Source: Papaver somniferum (Eukaryota > Streptophyta > Magnoliopsida > Ranunculales > Papaveraceae). From it: a stretch of DNA of 64,000 nucleotides. The stretch covers positions 163,448,542 through 163,512,541 of the forward strand of contig NC_039367.1 in NCBI RefSeq assembly GCF_003573695.1, read 5' to 3'. Below are positions 10,142-22,186 of the stretch, piece by piece. A model generated the notes under the pieces. The model had not been told where the DNA came from. It made no database searches and worked only from the letters and a program-made list of their open reading frames with translations. Numbering within the stretch: position 1 is the first letter of the stretch; each line of letters begins with the position of its first letter. Made by a program: the position numbers and the translations under genes.

Positions 10142-12080
10142 TATTAATGGACACTACATATATTTTGGGTGATAAAATTCCTGGCTTAGACTTATTTCAC
10201 CTGGAATGATTTCGTTGGTAGCAGCACTTGATTATCTTTTCTCATCTTAATGATTTGGATGAGCTTAACAGTCTTTACTACAGACTTGAACATACAGGGC
10301 AGTGTTAAAAAGGTGCTTGGCAGAAGAAACATGTTCTATGGGATGTGAAGGGCTCAACTTACTTCTTCATGGTAGATTACGCGAGGATCACTTGACAGAA
10401 CCAGTAGGTTCATCAAGCTCAGGTAAGATATAAGTGTTTCTTGATCTCCTTACAAGCTGCTCCATATATGGCATACAAGTCAAGCATGAAAGCCATGAAA
10501 AACCAATGAAGCAACATGCTCTAATTAGGAGTTTACAATTGGATCTACTACAACCGTTTGGGAATGATTTTGCAATTGGAACTACTGCAAATGTATGGGC
10601 ATACCTTAGAAAGGAGTACAAGTCAGTGGGAGAAAAAAGTTCCTACTCCGATCAGGACTTACATGGGTTTATGGCAGTCATCAGAATCAGGATTATAAGT
10701 GAGCCTGCTATATTAGGGATGACCGGGAAAAATAAGGTGTTGATCTGATCTGCTAACAAACTAAGGGACTGCACTTCTTGAGACAACAAACGAATCTAGT
10801 GATACTGCTCTTCTGTTAGAGGTTTGGATGAAGGTAGACTATGGAGCTTGTGGTTGGTTCAAATCATGGGTTCCCATTAAAACTTGCCAGAACAAGGGCG
10901 TATATAGGAAAGGTTAAGCACCTACTGGAGTGTCGATGCAATGCTCAAAGAGCTGAGAATTGGTTAAAGCCTAGTATTTTGATGGAGGTGAAATTTATGG
11001 TGCACTCTACTAAAGAGCAAGTACTTTGGATTGGCAGTGGAAGAGTTGTTCTGAGTTTACCAACCTCCATCCTTGTATAAGGTTCTCGGTGATACATCTG
11101 CCGAAAATATTTCTCATATCATTGAGACACAACAGCTCAGAATGTTCCTAGGTTTGAGAGTTCGTTGATTATTAGTCATACCGGTGCCTGATTCCTGAAT
11201 GTATTTGATGTGAGTACTTCCCTGGTTCAGTGAAGTGTTTTCCTCTTCTCAGGAGTTCCATAGGTTTAAGACAATCATTGGAATCTGGACTATAATGAAG
11301 GTATGTTCAACATCAGGCTTCAGGTATGTTCTCTTTTACGGTGCAGATTTGAACTTCATGGTATACTGGTTTGTTTTATCTATGTCGTTTGATTTTCAGT
11401 TTTATGAAAATTGTAATTCTAATGTAATTGGTACTTGTTTCATTACTCGACTAAGTATTGCCACAGTGATGCTTTGAGAGTGATGAAAGAAATATAATGA
11501 GAATAATTGATGACTGTAGTAGTCTTGATGTAACTTTTATCGTTTCCATGTGTCACCAAAGTGATACTTAGGGAGCTGATAAAAGATACATATTTCGTTA
11601 CGAAAGGGCTATGTAAAATTGCGTTTCAGATGTTGTTCTTATGAAGATACCCAAAGGTTAATCATACTAGTAACGTCTGTAATGGAGCGAGGTGGTCTAT
11701 TTATACATAGTAAATGATAGGTCTTTTCTACCCAAAGGTTTAATAGATCCGTTGAGTACTATGTATAAGCTGATTATTCTTGTTTTTTGTTGGGACTTCA
11801 GTACATCACAAGTTTACCCAAAGGTGAAGTCGTGGTGTATTAAGTCTGAAATTAGAGTTCTATTATCATGAAGTTTTAATGACAATAGTTAGTTCTGAGT
11901 TATAGTTCTATGAAGTTGCATATGCTAGTGTTCTATGAAGTTATAATTGTTGATGTTGTAAGCAATTCATACTATCTGACCATAGAATGATGAAATATAG
12001 ATACACAGAATCCCATAGAACAGTGGGAGTATGATAATTTTGTTTCATTATCACTTACATGCGTTCTTGCTATTTATATT
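10142..12080. other. Interior of LTR element, no recognisable coding domain
   Basis: Several open frames of 75-105 codons (for example 10434-10748 and 10841-11080) have no motif I recognise. CCCAAAGGTT recurs at about 11650, 11731 and 11816. A purine tract CAGTGGGAG at about 12023-12031 resembles a copia polypurine tract but is far from the LTR. Confidence 0.5.
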
Positions 12081-12089
12081 ATTGAGAAT

Positions 12090-13100
12090 AATAGAGAAAA
12101 TTCTCTCCGGAGATGTATATTATAATGACAACAGAAAATACTTTAGAGACGGCTCATGTTGAGTACAGAAAATCTCTTCGGAGATTGTAAAGAAATCTCA
12201 TATTGAGTACAGAAAGTCGACATATCTCATATTGAGTACAAGAAGTCGACATAGGTCATACTGAGCACAGAAAGTCTCTCCGGAGACATCTTGTAAGGAA
12301 TTTAAGCTTGTTGTAGTCTCTTAAGCGAGACATTAGCAGATTCAGTTGAGATGATAAAGAAACTTGTTGTAGTCTCTTAAGCGAGACATTAGCAGATCTC
12401 AGTTGAGATCATAAAGAAGCTTGATGTAGTCCCTTAAGCGAGACATTAGCAGATCTCAGTTGAGATCATAAAGAAGCTTGTTGTAGTCTCTTAATGGAGA
12501 CATTATCAGATCTCAGTTGAGATCATAAAGAAGCTTTTTGTAGTCTCTTAAGCGAGACATTAGAAGATCTCAGTTGAGATCATAAAGAAGCTTTTTGTAG
12601 TCTCTTAAGCGAGACATTAGAAGATCTCAGTTGAGATCATTAGGAATTTGATGTAGTCTCTTAACTGAGACATTAGCAGAAAGTGAAATTATAAAGAGTT
12701 CACTGTAGTTTCTTAAGTGAGACATAAGTAGACTCATTTGAGGTCATACAAAATTTATGTTTTCCCTGTAATCACTTAATTGAGATATTGGTGTAAATCT
12801 TAAGTTAAGATTATAAAGAAATCTCATAGCAGAGATATAAACAACTATTCTGAGACTAAAAGTCTTCTGAATAAGACCTAAAAAATTCTATCGAATGAGA
12901 TACAATCTCATTTGTAATAACAAAGATAGATAAGTCTCTTAAATGAGACATTGGAAGATCTTTTAAGATCATGGGAAAATCTCTAGCATCGGATATAATG
13001 ATCTCAATTATGATTATAAAGAAGTCCCTTAATTGAGACGAACGATCTCTTCAAAGATCATCTAGAATACTCAATTCTGAAGTATACAAATCTTTGTTGT
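12090..13100. repeat. Hairpin-rich tandem array (GTCTCTTAAGCGAGAC / GATCTCAGTTGAGATC)
   Basis: The core, about 12310-12680, has seven units of 55-60 bp. Each unit contains two self-complementary pieces, GTCTC-TTAAGC-GAGAC and GATCTC-AGTT-GAGATC, separated by ATTAGCA and ATAAAGAAGCTT. The flanks (12090-12300 and 12700-13100) hold diverged relatives such as GTCTCTCCGGAGAC and ATCTCTTCGGAGAT. The loops vary while the arms are kept, suggesting the arms matter or arose by hairpin-templated amplification. Confidence 0.88.
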
Positions 13101-13281
13101 AAAGATCAGTTGAATGCGTAAAGTTTAGCTTGGAATTGTTACACGTCTTAGTTTTCTGATTATGGAAATGGTGTATGCATCTTCTAAATGGTGTGTAGGT
13201 CTTCATAGTCGAATGCTAACGTACTTTAATCTTGAGCCTGCAGTTTTCAGTAAAGAATTTGTTGCTAACCAAAGTGGTAGA

Positions 13282-13900
13282 TGTTATACTTTATGTTGGT
13301 TTAGCAACAAATCAGGCTTAACTTAAGTTAATCTATGATTAGTTCTAATCTAAGCTGGTTCAAGTATATGCCAGATTAAGGAAAGATTAGAGTTAAATTA
13401 AGGAATTAAGATTAGCTTAAGGATAGTTTAGGTGTCATGTTGACTAAGCATGGCTCACCTAGTGAGGTGTCATCCAACTAATGATGGAAAGGTTGGATGA
13501 CACATAGCTATCAAGTGATGACTAAGCCGTCTTCTAACCTCTTGTATATATCCAGAATTTTGTGAGTTGCCATTAAGTAAGCAAGAGGAAATGAAATTAG
13601 AAGCTAAGTCATTGACCTATTCTAATTCTGTGATGCTTTTATTTCTTCTACTGAATTGTTTAAAGGTGTTTGTATCTCAGTTGACTGTTCTTACTAATAC
13701 AACCATATGAATGTTATAGCTAAGTCAGAACTATCATGGTGATCCATTCAAGTTTAGTATGTGCTAATAGCTCTGCATAAGGTGATTTCTAGTTTGTTGA
13801 GCATGCTAATACTAGGGTTAAGAATGTTTTCAGCATAAGGATAATTATATGATCATGTTTAAGTCTAATGAATGATAATTATGAAACTGAAATTCCAACA
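13282..13900 (+). repeat. Right LTR of the FEN1-carrying element
   Basis: 619 bp, TGTTATAC...TTCCAACA, colinear with the left LTR. Confidence 0.9.
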
Positions 13901-13905
13901 TGTCA

Positions 13906-14621
13906 AACTTGTATGAAGTTAGAAAATTGAGTATGAAAATAACATGCGTGTAGTCCTCAACATGGCCATGAAACTAATGCACCAACCAACATCATTTCCT
14001 TGTGATTTGTGTGTATTTACATGGTTCATACTTGGGATGACTTTCAAGAAATTAATATTGGCCGATCTTATTTTTAATGCTTCCTAATACCGGGAGTTAA
14101 AGTGGTCTTGAGATATTGGGGTAAGTTGAGCTTCTTTAAGAAGAGTTCTCATACTTCACAAATATTTTTAAATTAAAAAGAGATGGAGATATTGTAGTTG
14201 CCAATATATCTGTATTTAAGTTTTCGGTTGAACAGGTAGCGCATACCAGCTGTGTTTTATTTTTTCGTGGAGAAAATCTTAACAAGTGTATTTTTTACGC
14301 ATTAAGGTTAATTGATTGGTTTTATATTGGACGGGTGCAAGCTCTACGGATCAAAGCAAATAATGAAAAACGAAAATGGGAACTGTGTTCCTGATTAACA
14401 AGGAAGTTTGATTTTTGAGTCGGTAAATTGTGGTTTTTCTATTACTTTTAGTTTGTAATAGGGAGGAGATGGTGTACTAGGGATTGTTACTGGTGTAATT
14501 AATTTTGTAATCTATGCAATTGCAATCCATCTAATTCTATTTCTCATTTTAAAGATGAAATCCAAGAACTATAATGGATATAAAAAACGAAAAAAGGGAA
14601 ATCATTTTTGATTGCCAGATT
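13906..14621. other. Local duplicated non-coding DNA
   Basis: Resumes the sequence interrupted by the LTR element at 9076. From about 14470 it matches 19290-19440 (TTGTAATCTATGCAATTGCAATCCATCTA, then AATCCAAGAACTATAATGGATATA). No gene. Confidence 0.7.
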
Positions 14622-14629
14622 TAGTTAAC

Positions 14630-15352
14630 TAGGGCTGCACAAAACCGACTCAACCCACCAACCCAACCCACACCCGCCTGAAATTATCCGCACCCGACCC
14701 AACCCATTTATGAGAGCGGGTCATTTATGGGTCACAACATCAAAACCCATCGTACGGTAGATCGACTGTGGGTGACAACTTCCCTCACCCGACCCAACCC
14801 ACCCACCCACCTAAATATTTCTAAATTAATGCTAACCCTTAGATTACCTATCCTAGATGAACCACATCCATTGAAGTGATAATATATAATGCCTAAACCT
14901 AATCATCGGTAGCTTCTCTTCACTGAAGAGTCTTCAATCAGTTCCCTTCAACGGCAGTCTCAGAGGCTCAGTTTATTTTTTCATTTTCTCTTCGCTTTGG
15001 AAATCAAATCACAGCATCACCAACAGCAATCAATCAACATCGTCACCAGTAAACCAACAACCAAAGGTGAGACTAGGAATCATTGTAATTTGTAAATACT
15101 AATTAGAGTTTTGTTTCCTAAGATTGATTTTGGGTTGGTTTTTTTCAATTGGGTTCTTAATATAATGTTCATTGTATTTTATGGTGGGTAACCCACCACC
15201 CATCCGATCCAACCCACCGTAATGTGGGTCGGGTGAAAACCGACCCATTGTAATGTTGGGTTGGTTGCGGGTGACAACTTATTACCCACCATCAGCGGGT
15301 TGGGTGACGGGTGAGGCCAAACCCGACCCAACCCGACCCATGTACAGCCCTA
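14630..15352. mobile_element. hAT-type MITE, 723 bp
   Basis: Terminal inverted repeats TAGGGCTGCAC / GTACAGCCCTA are flanked by a perfect 8-bp duplication TAGTTAAC (14622-14629, 15353-15360), as in hAT elements. Both subterminal regions are packed with ACCCGACCCAACCCA and its complement, likely transposase-binding repeats. The centre (about 14820-15160) is unique sequence that includes CTTCACTGAAGAGTCTTCAA and GTTTTCCTAAGATTG stretches and may derive from a host gene leader. No coding capacity. Confidence 0.92.
14640..14815. repeat. Subterminal ACCCGACCCAACCC repeats, left arm
   Basis: Repeated GACCCAACCCA/ACCCACC motifs. The right arm (about 15180-15345) carries the inverted set GGGTTGGGT/GGGTCGGGT, so the element can fold into a long imperfect hairpin. 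Confidence 0.8.
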
Positions 15353-15360
15353 TAGTTAAC

Positions 15361-18300
15361 TATCCTTTTATAGAAACACGTTTAAGAACATGAAATGAGA
15401 AAGCTGACTGCTTCAAGTGAGCAATTATGCATGGATAAGTCAAAGGCTTTCAAAAATTATCACCTAATGCAGGTAGTATGTGCTAATCAAAAGATTATGT
15501 GCCTCATCAATTATTTACTAGCATCGATATCTAATCTCCCAACCAAACCCGTGGTTTCCATTTTCTTTGTGGCTGTACCTCTAGTCTGGTAGGCTTGTTT
15601 TTTATTGGAGACGGTGTGGTGGAGGTGGTAAAGATTAAGATCTAGGTTGTCTCTTCAAATTTTGTATATGGCACAAAGGACAAAACCAAACCAAATTTTC
15701 GCAGAATGTGGCTTAATAAACTGCATGAAGTGGGGCTGGACAGACTTTAAAACTATATGCAGAAAACATTTGACACCAACTATTATCTGTCCCCCTTATA
15801 AATAAGAAAAGGTTCAGGTCGTATGCTTCTTGGTAGATGCAGATGCATTATCAGCAACATGTTGCTTACTGTTTCCAAGGAGCATATTCGTACATGATTT
15901 TCTTCAGCAACATTCAAGCATAGACATATTAGAGTAGGAGCATTCATATGGTTAAATATTAATGACTGCAGCTAAACAAGATTGAATATTATAATGACTT
16001 CATGTACACTAATTGGGCCAACTAATAACAAGAAGGTGCAAGGAAGTTACCGTAGACAAACTTATTGTTCTGGCGAGGCAAACAATTGCCATGTGGTGTC
16101 GTGACATAAACATTTTCAAGCATATATATATAACACGTCAATCCAAAGGACAGTCCCTCTTATCTTGTATGGCATTTTCTCAGTAATGTCATCTTTTCTT
16201 TTCAAAAGAAAGTTATTATTAAACTAGTGTATTTAATGTATACCGGCAAGGTTTAGGGTCGAAAACACAATAAGTCTGAAACCAAAACTTTCTGGGTACG
16301 TAGTTTCCCTTAGAAACAAGGTTTCCTGGATAAAGAATCGGGTTTTGAGGGTACCTTGAGAAAACTATATTTGACTCCCAGATTTAACTATCCACTTGGA
16401 ACAAACACATTTGACAACATGAAATAAACATAATTAAGAGAACCAAGCTAACTGCTTCATGTGAGCTTGTATGAAGAGAAGAAACAAAATGACTTACTGA
16501 GATTATTATGATCTTATCTTGTATGATATTTCTTTTGAAAAACAAATAACTTCATTTATCATGAAACAATTATTAGGGTGTTGGACCCTGAAGTTCAAAA
16601 ACAGAAAAATGACTGAGATTATTGTGATCTATATGAAAGAAGAAACAAATATAGGAAATATTCCCCTCACCAGTCTCAGTGGTCCTTTAACTTTAGTAAT
16701 TAGTATGAGTCTACTTTTGACTGAAATGGGAAATCCGACCTGTCGTCGTAAACTTGTGTATATCTGCGAAACAAGTATGAAACGTGTGGTTAATTTTGAT
16801 TGTGGAAGAGATTATCATTATATTATAATACATTTTGTTAATCACCAAAAAGATGTAATGTTGGGCATAAAACAAGCCCCGTAAACTCTCTATTAGCCTT
16901 ATTACCTTAAGCTTAAGATCGATAATCAACGCGTGGAGACGAGCTCTCTTTTTTACCGAAAACTTTAAATAATTACTGATATGGATAGCCGTGCAGGACC
17001 CTCACAACCTTTGTCCTATTCCATTTGGTACCATATTCTTTTTACCTATAATCAGCAGGGCTTGGTGTTTGGGCACTTTGTTGAATGATGCTAGAGGGCA
17101 ATGGGGTCTATAATAACAATTTAATCTCTTCCCGCGGTTATTTGTGAGGTGACAAACGTCTCAACTCTCATGTGAGCAATGCAATCCTATAATAACAATT
17201 TCATCTCTAAATTTCCACTACATACACAAAGATGAGTGTTAAGTTATCTGTCCCTAATGAAACATTTACTTCTATGTTTAATTACCGCACCTAAGATTTA
17301 ATTACTTACTGGATCTACTATCTGTTGAGATGTCACATGTTAAGTGACCATGTCTGATTACTGATTCATGTGCTAGAAATTGAATAAATATGCACAAAAA
17401 TGTAATAGGGATTGTTACCGGTTAAATTAATTTGGTAATCTATGCATTTGCAATCCATCTAATTTTATTTCTCATTTGAAAATCAATGATTGAAATGAAT
17501 GAATGAGAGTCAACAAGAAGGTGCAAGGAAGTTACCCTAGACAAATTTATTGTTCTGGTGAAGCAAACAATTGCCTTGTGCCGTGGTCATCGATATCTAA
17601 TCTCCCTCTATTAGCCTCAAGCTTAAACTCAAATAATTTGTACCGGAAAGATTTACCAGTGTCATCGATATCCAATCTCCCTCCATTAGCCTCAACTTAA
17701 ACTCGATGATCAACCCCTGGAAATGAGCTCTTTTTACCGAAAACTTTAAATAATTACTGATAATGATAGCCGTGCGGGACCCACACAATCTTTGTACTCT
17801 TCCATTTGGTACTATTCTTTTTACCGATAATCAGCACCTTTCAGCAGGGGTTGGCGTAAGCTACATAAATAGCTAAGGTGCGTGGATGCCATGGCCCCTC
17901 CAATTCGTATTTGATTGTATGCATTTTCCACTGGCAATGGTGAAACTGTTTCACCTTTAAAAATTACCTCTTTCTTTCTTTCTTTTTCTTGGTTTTATTT
18001 TTCTTGTACTCTTGGCAAAGGACATCAGTGCATACATAAGAAGATAATCAAGGGCGCAGTTATATATACGAGCCACGAGGAACTATTGGCGTACGTGGGG
18101 CAGTTTCAACCTTCATGTACATGCTCTGTAATAACACAGATTGTAGTGGTGTAGGTTAACATCAAAATGCGGTGCAGGATCAGCTCACGTGCCATTCTCA
18201 TGTTCTCATCACACTAGTAATTTGCATGTGTGTCTGTTGTCATTAGTTTAGACGTTTAAGCTAAACTATAAATGTTGTAATCACACGGTTTATGTGACTA

Positions 18301-19592
18301 ACGTTCTTTCTTCTCAGCAATGGATTAACCTCATGTTTTTTTTTTTTTTTTGACGGGGAAAGTTATGTGAGTGGTGGGAATTGAACCTTCATGTACATGC
18401 TCTGTAATAACACAGATTGTAGTGGTGTAGGTTAACATCCAGATGCGGTGCAGGATAAGCTTTAAACTCTTTTTTTCCCTCTCTTCAGTTCACGTGCCAT
18501 TCTCATGTTCTTATCACACTAGTAATCTGCACGCGTGTCTGTTGTCATTAGTTTAGACGGTTAAGCTAAACTATATATGCTGTAATCACACGGTTTGTGT
18601 GACTGTAATGTTCTTTCTTCTCAGCAATGGATTAACCACATTTTGGTCCGTAAACACTCTGTTACTCTACTCTGCTCGTGTTGGGCTTGAGCTGCATACA
18701 TGTTTTCATACTTCATACAAATTGTTACACATCAATCAAATCCTATATATTCTGTTTATCAATTGGAATTAATGAATTCGTCCGGTTCAGAAAATAAATC
18801 ACTGATTGATAAAAATAAAAAAAATAAATAGAAAATACAAATTTGAGGAAAAATATTGATGAAGGAAACAATATGTACAAGCTACCTGCTGATACCTACT
18901 AGGTTGAGTCATTGAAAGTACCAACGCGTGCTCGGTCTTTTAATTAACAACAAACAAAAGCTCTCCTTAGTCCTTAACAAGAAAGGAAATCGATGCATAC
19001 AAAAATTATCAAACGCTTTACTGCTAATTTGATGGTTCCTGTACGTTGTAAAATTGTCATACAAGTTTCCCATCAAATCATTACGTTAACTCAAAATGTA
19101 ATGGATTTCCGCCGCGTACAACAATTAGTCATAGATATCGAAAGAAGAATAAAGATGAGTGTTAAGTTAACTAGCGGTACCGTCTAAATTAATGAAACAT
19201 TAACTTCTATGTTAAATTACTGCACTTAAGATTTAATTACCGACCTACTATCTGTTGAGATGTACGTACATGTTAAGGGACCATCTTGATTACTGAAATA
19301 TGCACAAAAATGTAATTAGTTCTGTAATCTATCTAACCGCAATCCATCTATTTCTATATCTCATTTTAAAGATAAAATCCAAGAACTATAATGGATATAG
19401 ATAAGATAAAAAGGGAAACAATTTTTGACTGCCAGATTTAAGAACATCAAATCAGAGGAAAAAAAAAGAGGACCAAGCTGAGCTTCAAGTGAGCAATTAT
19501 GCATGGATAGGTCGAAGGCTTTCAAAAATTGTCACCTAACGCATGTAGTATGTGCTAATCAAGATTATGTGCCTCATTAATTCTTTGTGGCC
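15361..19592. repeat. Diverged local duplications, no gene
   Basis: This 4.2 kb is a patchwork of segments that also occur elsewhere in the window: 15575 (GTACCTCTAGTCTGGTAGG), 15800-15890 matching 24920-25010 (GCAGATGCA-TATCAGCAACATG), 16030-16400 matching 25290-25620 plus 34120-34190, 16530-16860 matching 34320-34600 plus 37112-37140, 16930-17070 matching 17720-17850, and 17700-17930 matching 53280-53410. Short open frames are not conserved between copies, so I treat the unit as non-coding. A possible promoter-like CTACATAAATAGCTAAGG at about 17861 precedes an ATGCCATGGCC, but no gene follows. Confidence 0.75.
18103..18641. repeat. Direct tandem duplication of about 240-260 bp
   Basis: 18103-18336 and 18382-18641 share ACCTTCATGTACATGCTCTG through TTCTTCTCAGCAATGGATTAACC. 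The second copy has a 29-bp insertion (AAGCTTTAAACTC and a pyrimidine run). A T-run of 14 and a short spacer separate the copies. Confidence 0.88.
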
Positions 19593-19597
19593 GTACC

Positions 19598-19786
19598 TGT
19601 TAAGAAATATATTATGTCAAGTCAAGTCTATTGTCCAGTCAGTTTGACTTGACTACTAGTCAAGGCCTTGGACTTAAAGTCCTGTAATAATTAGTGTATT
19701 AAATCTGTCCGAGATAGCAGTCTTGGTTTGTAATTTTTGATAATAACAATACAATTTTCTTCTGCTTATTTTCTCTGATATTTTCA
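19598..19786 (+). repeat. 5' LTR of copia element
   Basis: 189 bp. Carries GTCAAGTCAAGTC / GACTTGACTACTAGTC inverted motifs and ends at TATTTTCA just before the primer-binding site. Confidence 0.93.
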
Positions 19787-19798
19787 TGGTATCAGATA
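19787..19798 (+). other. Primer-binding site of copia element
   Basis: TGGTATCAGATA, initiator Met tRNA type with changes at the 3' end relative to TGGTATCAGAGC. Confidence 0.9.
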
Positions 19799-20017
19799 GG
19801 TTTAGATCCAAAACCGAACTTCAAAATTTATAACACAACAATCATCAACCACAACAGCTCAATACCTTTCTAATAATTTTTACAGCTGATTTCTTGAATC
19901 TAAATTTGTTTTAGATTCAATTGGTATTCACATCGGAAACAACCTTTATTCAATATCTTTTTAATCAAGATCCACTGAGCCTTGATTCTGGTGTTATCAT
20001 TCTTGGGTATACAATTT

Positions 20018-21137
20018 ATGGTTTGTCAAAGCAATCATTTGAATCAAAATCTTGAAGTAACTCCTACAACAATATCTTCCATTGCACAATCATCAGATGG
20101 TAATTCATCAACTTTTACTCTTCCTTTCACCAACATTACAAATTTTGTTTCATTGAAGTTAGATAATACAAATTTTATACTATGGCGTGACCAATTTGAG
20201 TCAATTTTAATTACAACTGATCTCTATGGTCATGTTAATGGTGAAATTCAAGCACCAGAGGAAAGGGTTATGATTAATGGAATTCTAGGCTTAAATCCAA
20301 GATGGGTTCATTGGAGAAAAATGGATAGGTTTGTAGTGAGTTGTCTAAAAGCTACGTTTACCCCTGCGGTTTCTGGTGATGCTCTTAGTCTTACGACAGC
20401 AAGAGAAATATGGGAGTATCTTGAGTCTTGCTTCAAGACTCAATATAAAGCACGTAAGAATATGTTGAGAGCACAGTTGTTTGGAATTAAGAAAGGAAAT
20501 TTACATATCTTGGTGTATTTACAGAAAATTAAGACAATTGCAGGTTCCTTGGCTGCCGTTGGTGAAAAATTTAATGAAACTGATTTAATAATGCATGTGT
20601 TGAATGGTTTGGGAAGGGAGTATGACAATTTTGTTGTCTCAGTTCAGAATAGAGATTATCCATATTCTTTTGGTGAATTGAAGGCTAGATTACTAACACA
20701 TGAACAATGGTTATCTGATCAAGATAAAGATGTTATGTCAGGATTTAACTCTCAAAATAGTTCAGGTCTTTATGCTAAGAGTGGAAATTCTAGTTCAAAA
20801 AATTTTTATCAACCACCTAATAATGGATATAAGAAAAAGAATGGTTCACAGTATCCTTATGGTAGAGGAAATGGAAATAGAAATGGACAGTATGGGAATA
20901 CTTCTTTTGGTTCACAAAATAATAATGATACAAGGAGTGGCTCTGCATCTACTGGTGATTCTAGAAGAATTGATTTATCTCAAGTTGACTGTTAAATTTG
21001 CAGAAAGAAGGGTCAATATGCTAGTAGGTGTCATTTTAGGTATTATCCTCCACCAAGTTCTGGTTTTGTTGGTGTTTCTGAAGCTCAACAAGCAGATAAT
21101 GAAGCTTCTACTTTTACTGCTCCTCAAGCTTTGCTAG
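20018..21137 (+). pseudogene. copia gag (nucleocapsid) pseudogene
   Basis: Gag packages the element RNA into particles. The first ATG of the long frame is 20018. The N-terminal two thirds is the plant copia gag fold (LDNTNFILWRDQF near the start, then LESCFKTQYKAR and VLNGLGREYDNFV), followed by an Asn/Gly/Ser-rich linker. The zinc knuckle is broken: a TAA at 20993-20995 follows its first Cys, and the conserved His of the CX2CX4HX4C pattern reads Gln (CRKKGQYASRC). After the stop the frame continues to about 21137, where a frameshift separates it from the protease. Confidence 0.9.
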
Positions 21138-21180
21138 CCAGCATACAAATTCTATTCACATTAATGATGATCCATCAAGT

Positions 21181-22186
21181 TTACCATTGTGGCTGTCAGA
21201 TTCTGGAGCATCAGCTCAAATGACTGGAGATTCATCTTCATTACAGAATACTTATACTTACAAAGGCAAAAATGCAGTCAGAATTGGAAATGGTAAGTCC
21301 TTGTCCATTGCTTTAACTGGAAATTCTAGTTTACATACTCCACATGCTAGTTTTCAGCTGAAAAATATACTTCATGTACCTAATATGCAACACAACTTGT
21401 TGTCAGTTGGATAATTTACTTCTGAGAACAACTGTTATTTCAGATTGGATCCTTCAGGTTATGAGATTAGAGACTTGTACATTGATGCACTTTTGTCTAA
21501 GGGTAGAATAGTTAATAATCTTTATCATATTTCTTCCTCTGATTTACATCATGCTTTGTCTGCTATTCATGCTTCTTCTGAAATTTGGCATAATAGATTA
21601 GGTCACCCTTCAACAAAGGTTTTAAGTGAATTACATTCTTCTAAACATATAGTTATTCAGTCTTCCAAGTTATCTCATTGATTGTGTCATTCTTGTGAGA
21701 TTGCTAAAAGCAAAATATTACCTTTTCAATTATCACCTTCTCATGCTCTTACTCCTTTGTCTCTTGTTCACTGTGATGAATGGGGTCCATCTCCAATTTC
21801 CTCTTTACAAGGCTATAAATATTATATATTTTTCATAGATGATTTCAGTAGATTTCATTGGATTTATCCAATGGAGTTAAAAACTGATGTTTTAAAATGC
21901 TTCATTCATTTCAAAAATTTCACTGAAAATTTGTTTTCCACAAAAATACAATCTTTTCAAATGGTATATATTTGAGAATCTCTTGTCCGAAAACCCCTGA
22001 ACAGAATGGCCTAGCAGAAACAAAGCATTGGAACATAACTGAGATGGGAAATACCTTACTATTCAATGCATCTTGTCCTAAGTCTTTTTGGTATGATGCT
22101 TTATTAACTGCCACTTATCTTATAAACAGAACTCCAACTCCTATTTTACAAAAGTACTTCATAATACTTTACCTGATTATAGATTT
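21181..22186 (+). pseudogene. copia protease and integrase pseudogene
   Basis: The aspartic protease active site is visible as WLSDSGASAQM, about six codons from the frame start. A TAA (21412-21414) and a TGA (21679-21681) interrupt the frame. The integrase zinc-binding part reads WHNRLGHPS then LCHSCEIAKS, and the first catalytic Asp is in LVHCDEWGP. Sequence then jumps from TKIQSFQ to ISCPKTPEQNGLAE. The usual stretch between them, with the second catalytic Asp (SDNGGEF-type), is deleted and a frameshift occurs there. The glutamate of the DD35E set survives in QNGLAETKH. A second frameshift near 22170 leads into the following frame. Confidence 0.9.

Larger units (their letters stand above)
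9077..13900 (+). mobile_element. Non-autonomous LTR element carrying a FEN1 gene fragment, 4.8 kb
   Basis: Direct repeats at 9077-9696 (620 bp) and 13282-13900 (619 bp) start TGTTA and end CCAACA, and are bracketed by a perfect 5-bp duplication TGTCA (9072-9076, 13901-13905). A purine-rich ACCAAAGTGGTAGA just before the right LTR (about 13268-13281) suggests plus orientation. No gag, protease, integrase or reverse transcriptase can be read in the 3.6-kb interior. Instead it holds a rearranged piece of a flap endonuclease gene (about 9842-10060) and a large hairpin-rich array (about 12090-13100). By eye the LTRs are well above 90% identical. I could not find a convincing primer-binding site after the left LTR. 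Confidence 0.88.

Noticed and set aside
12310..12680. CRISPR-like regular array
   Set aside because: Regular units with palindromes, but in plant nuclear DNA, inside an LTR element, with no unique spacers; it is a tandem repeat.
16519..16929. 121-codon plus and 72-codon minus open frames
   Set aside because: The sister copy at 34320-34600 and 37112-37200 does not keep either frame, so they are not coding.
19787..19798. tRNA-like sequence
   Set aside because: Only the 12-nt complement of a tRNA 3' end, that is a primer-binding site. I saw no full tRNA gene by eye in the window.
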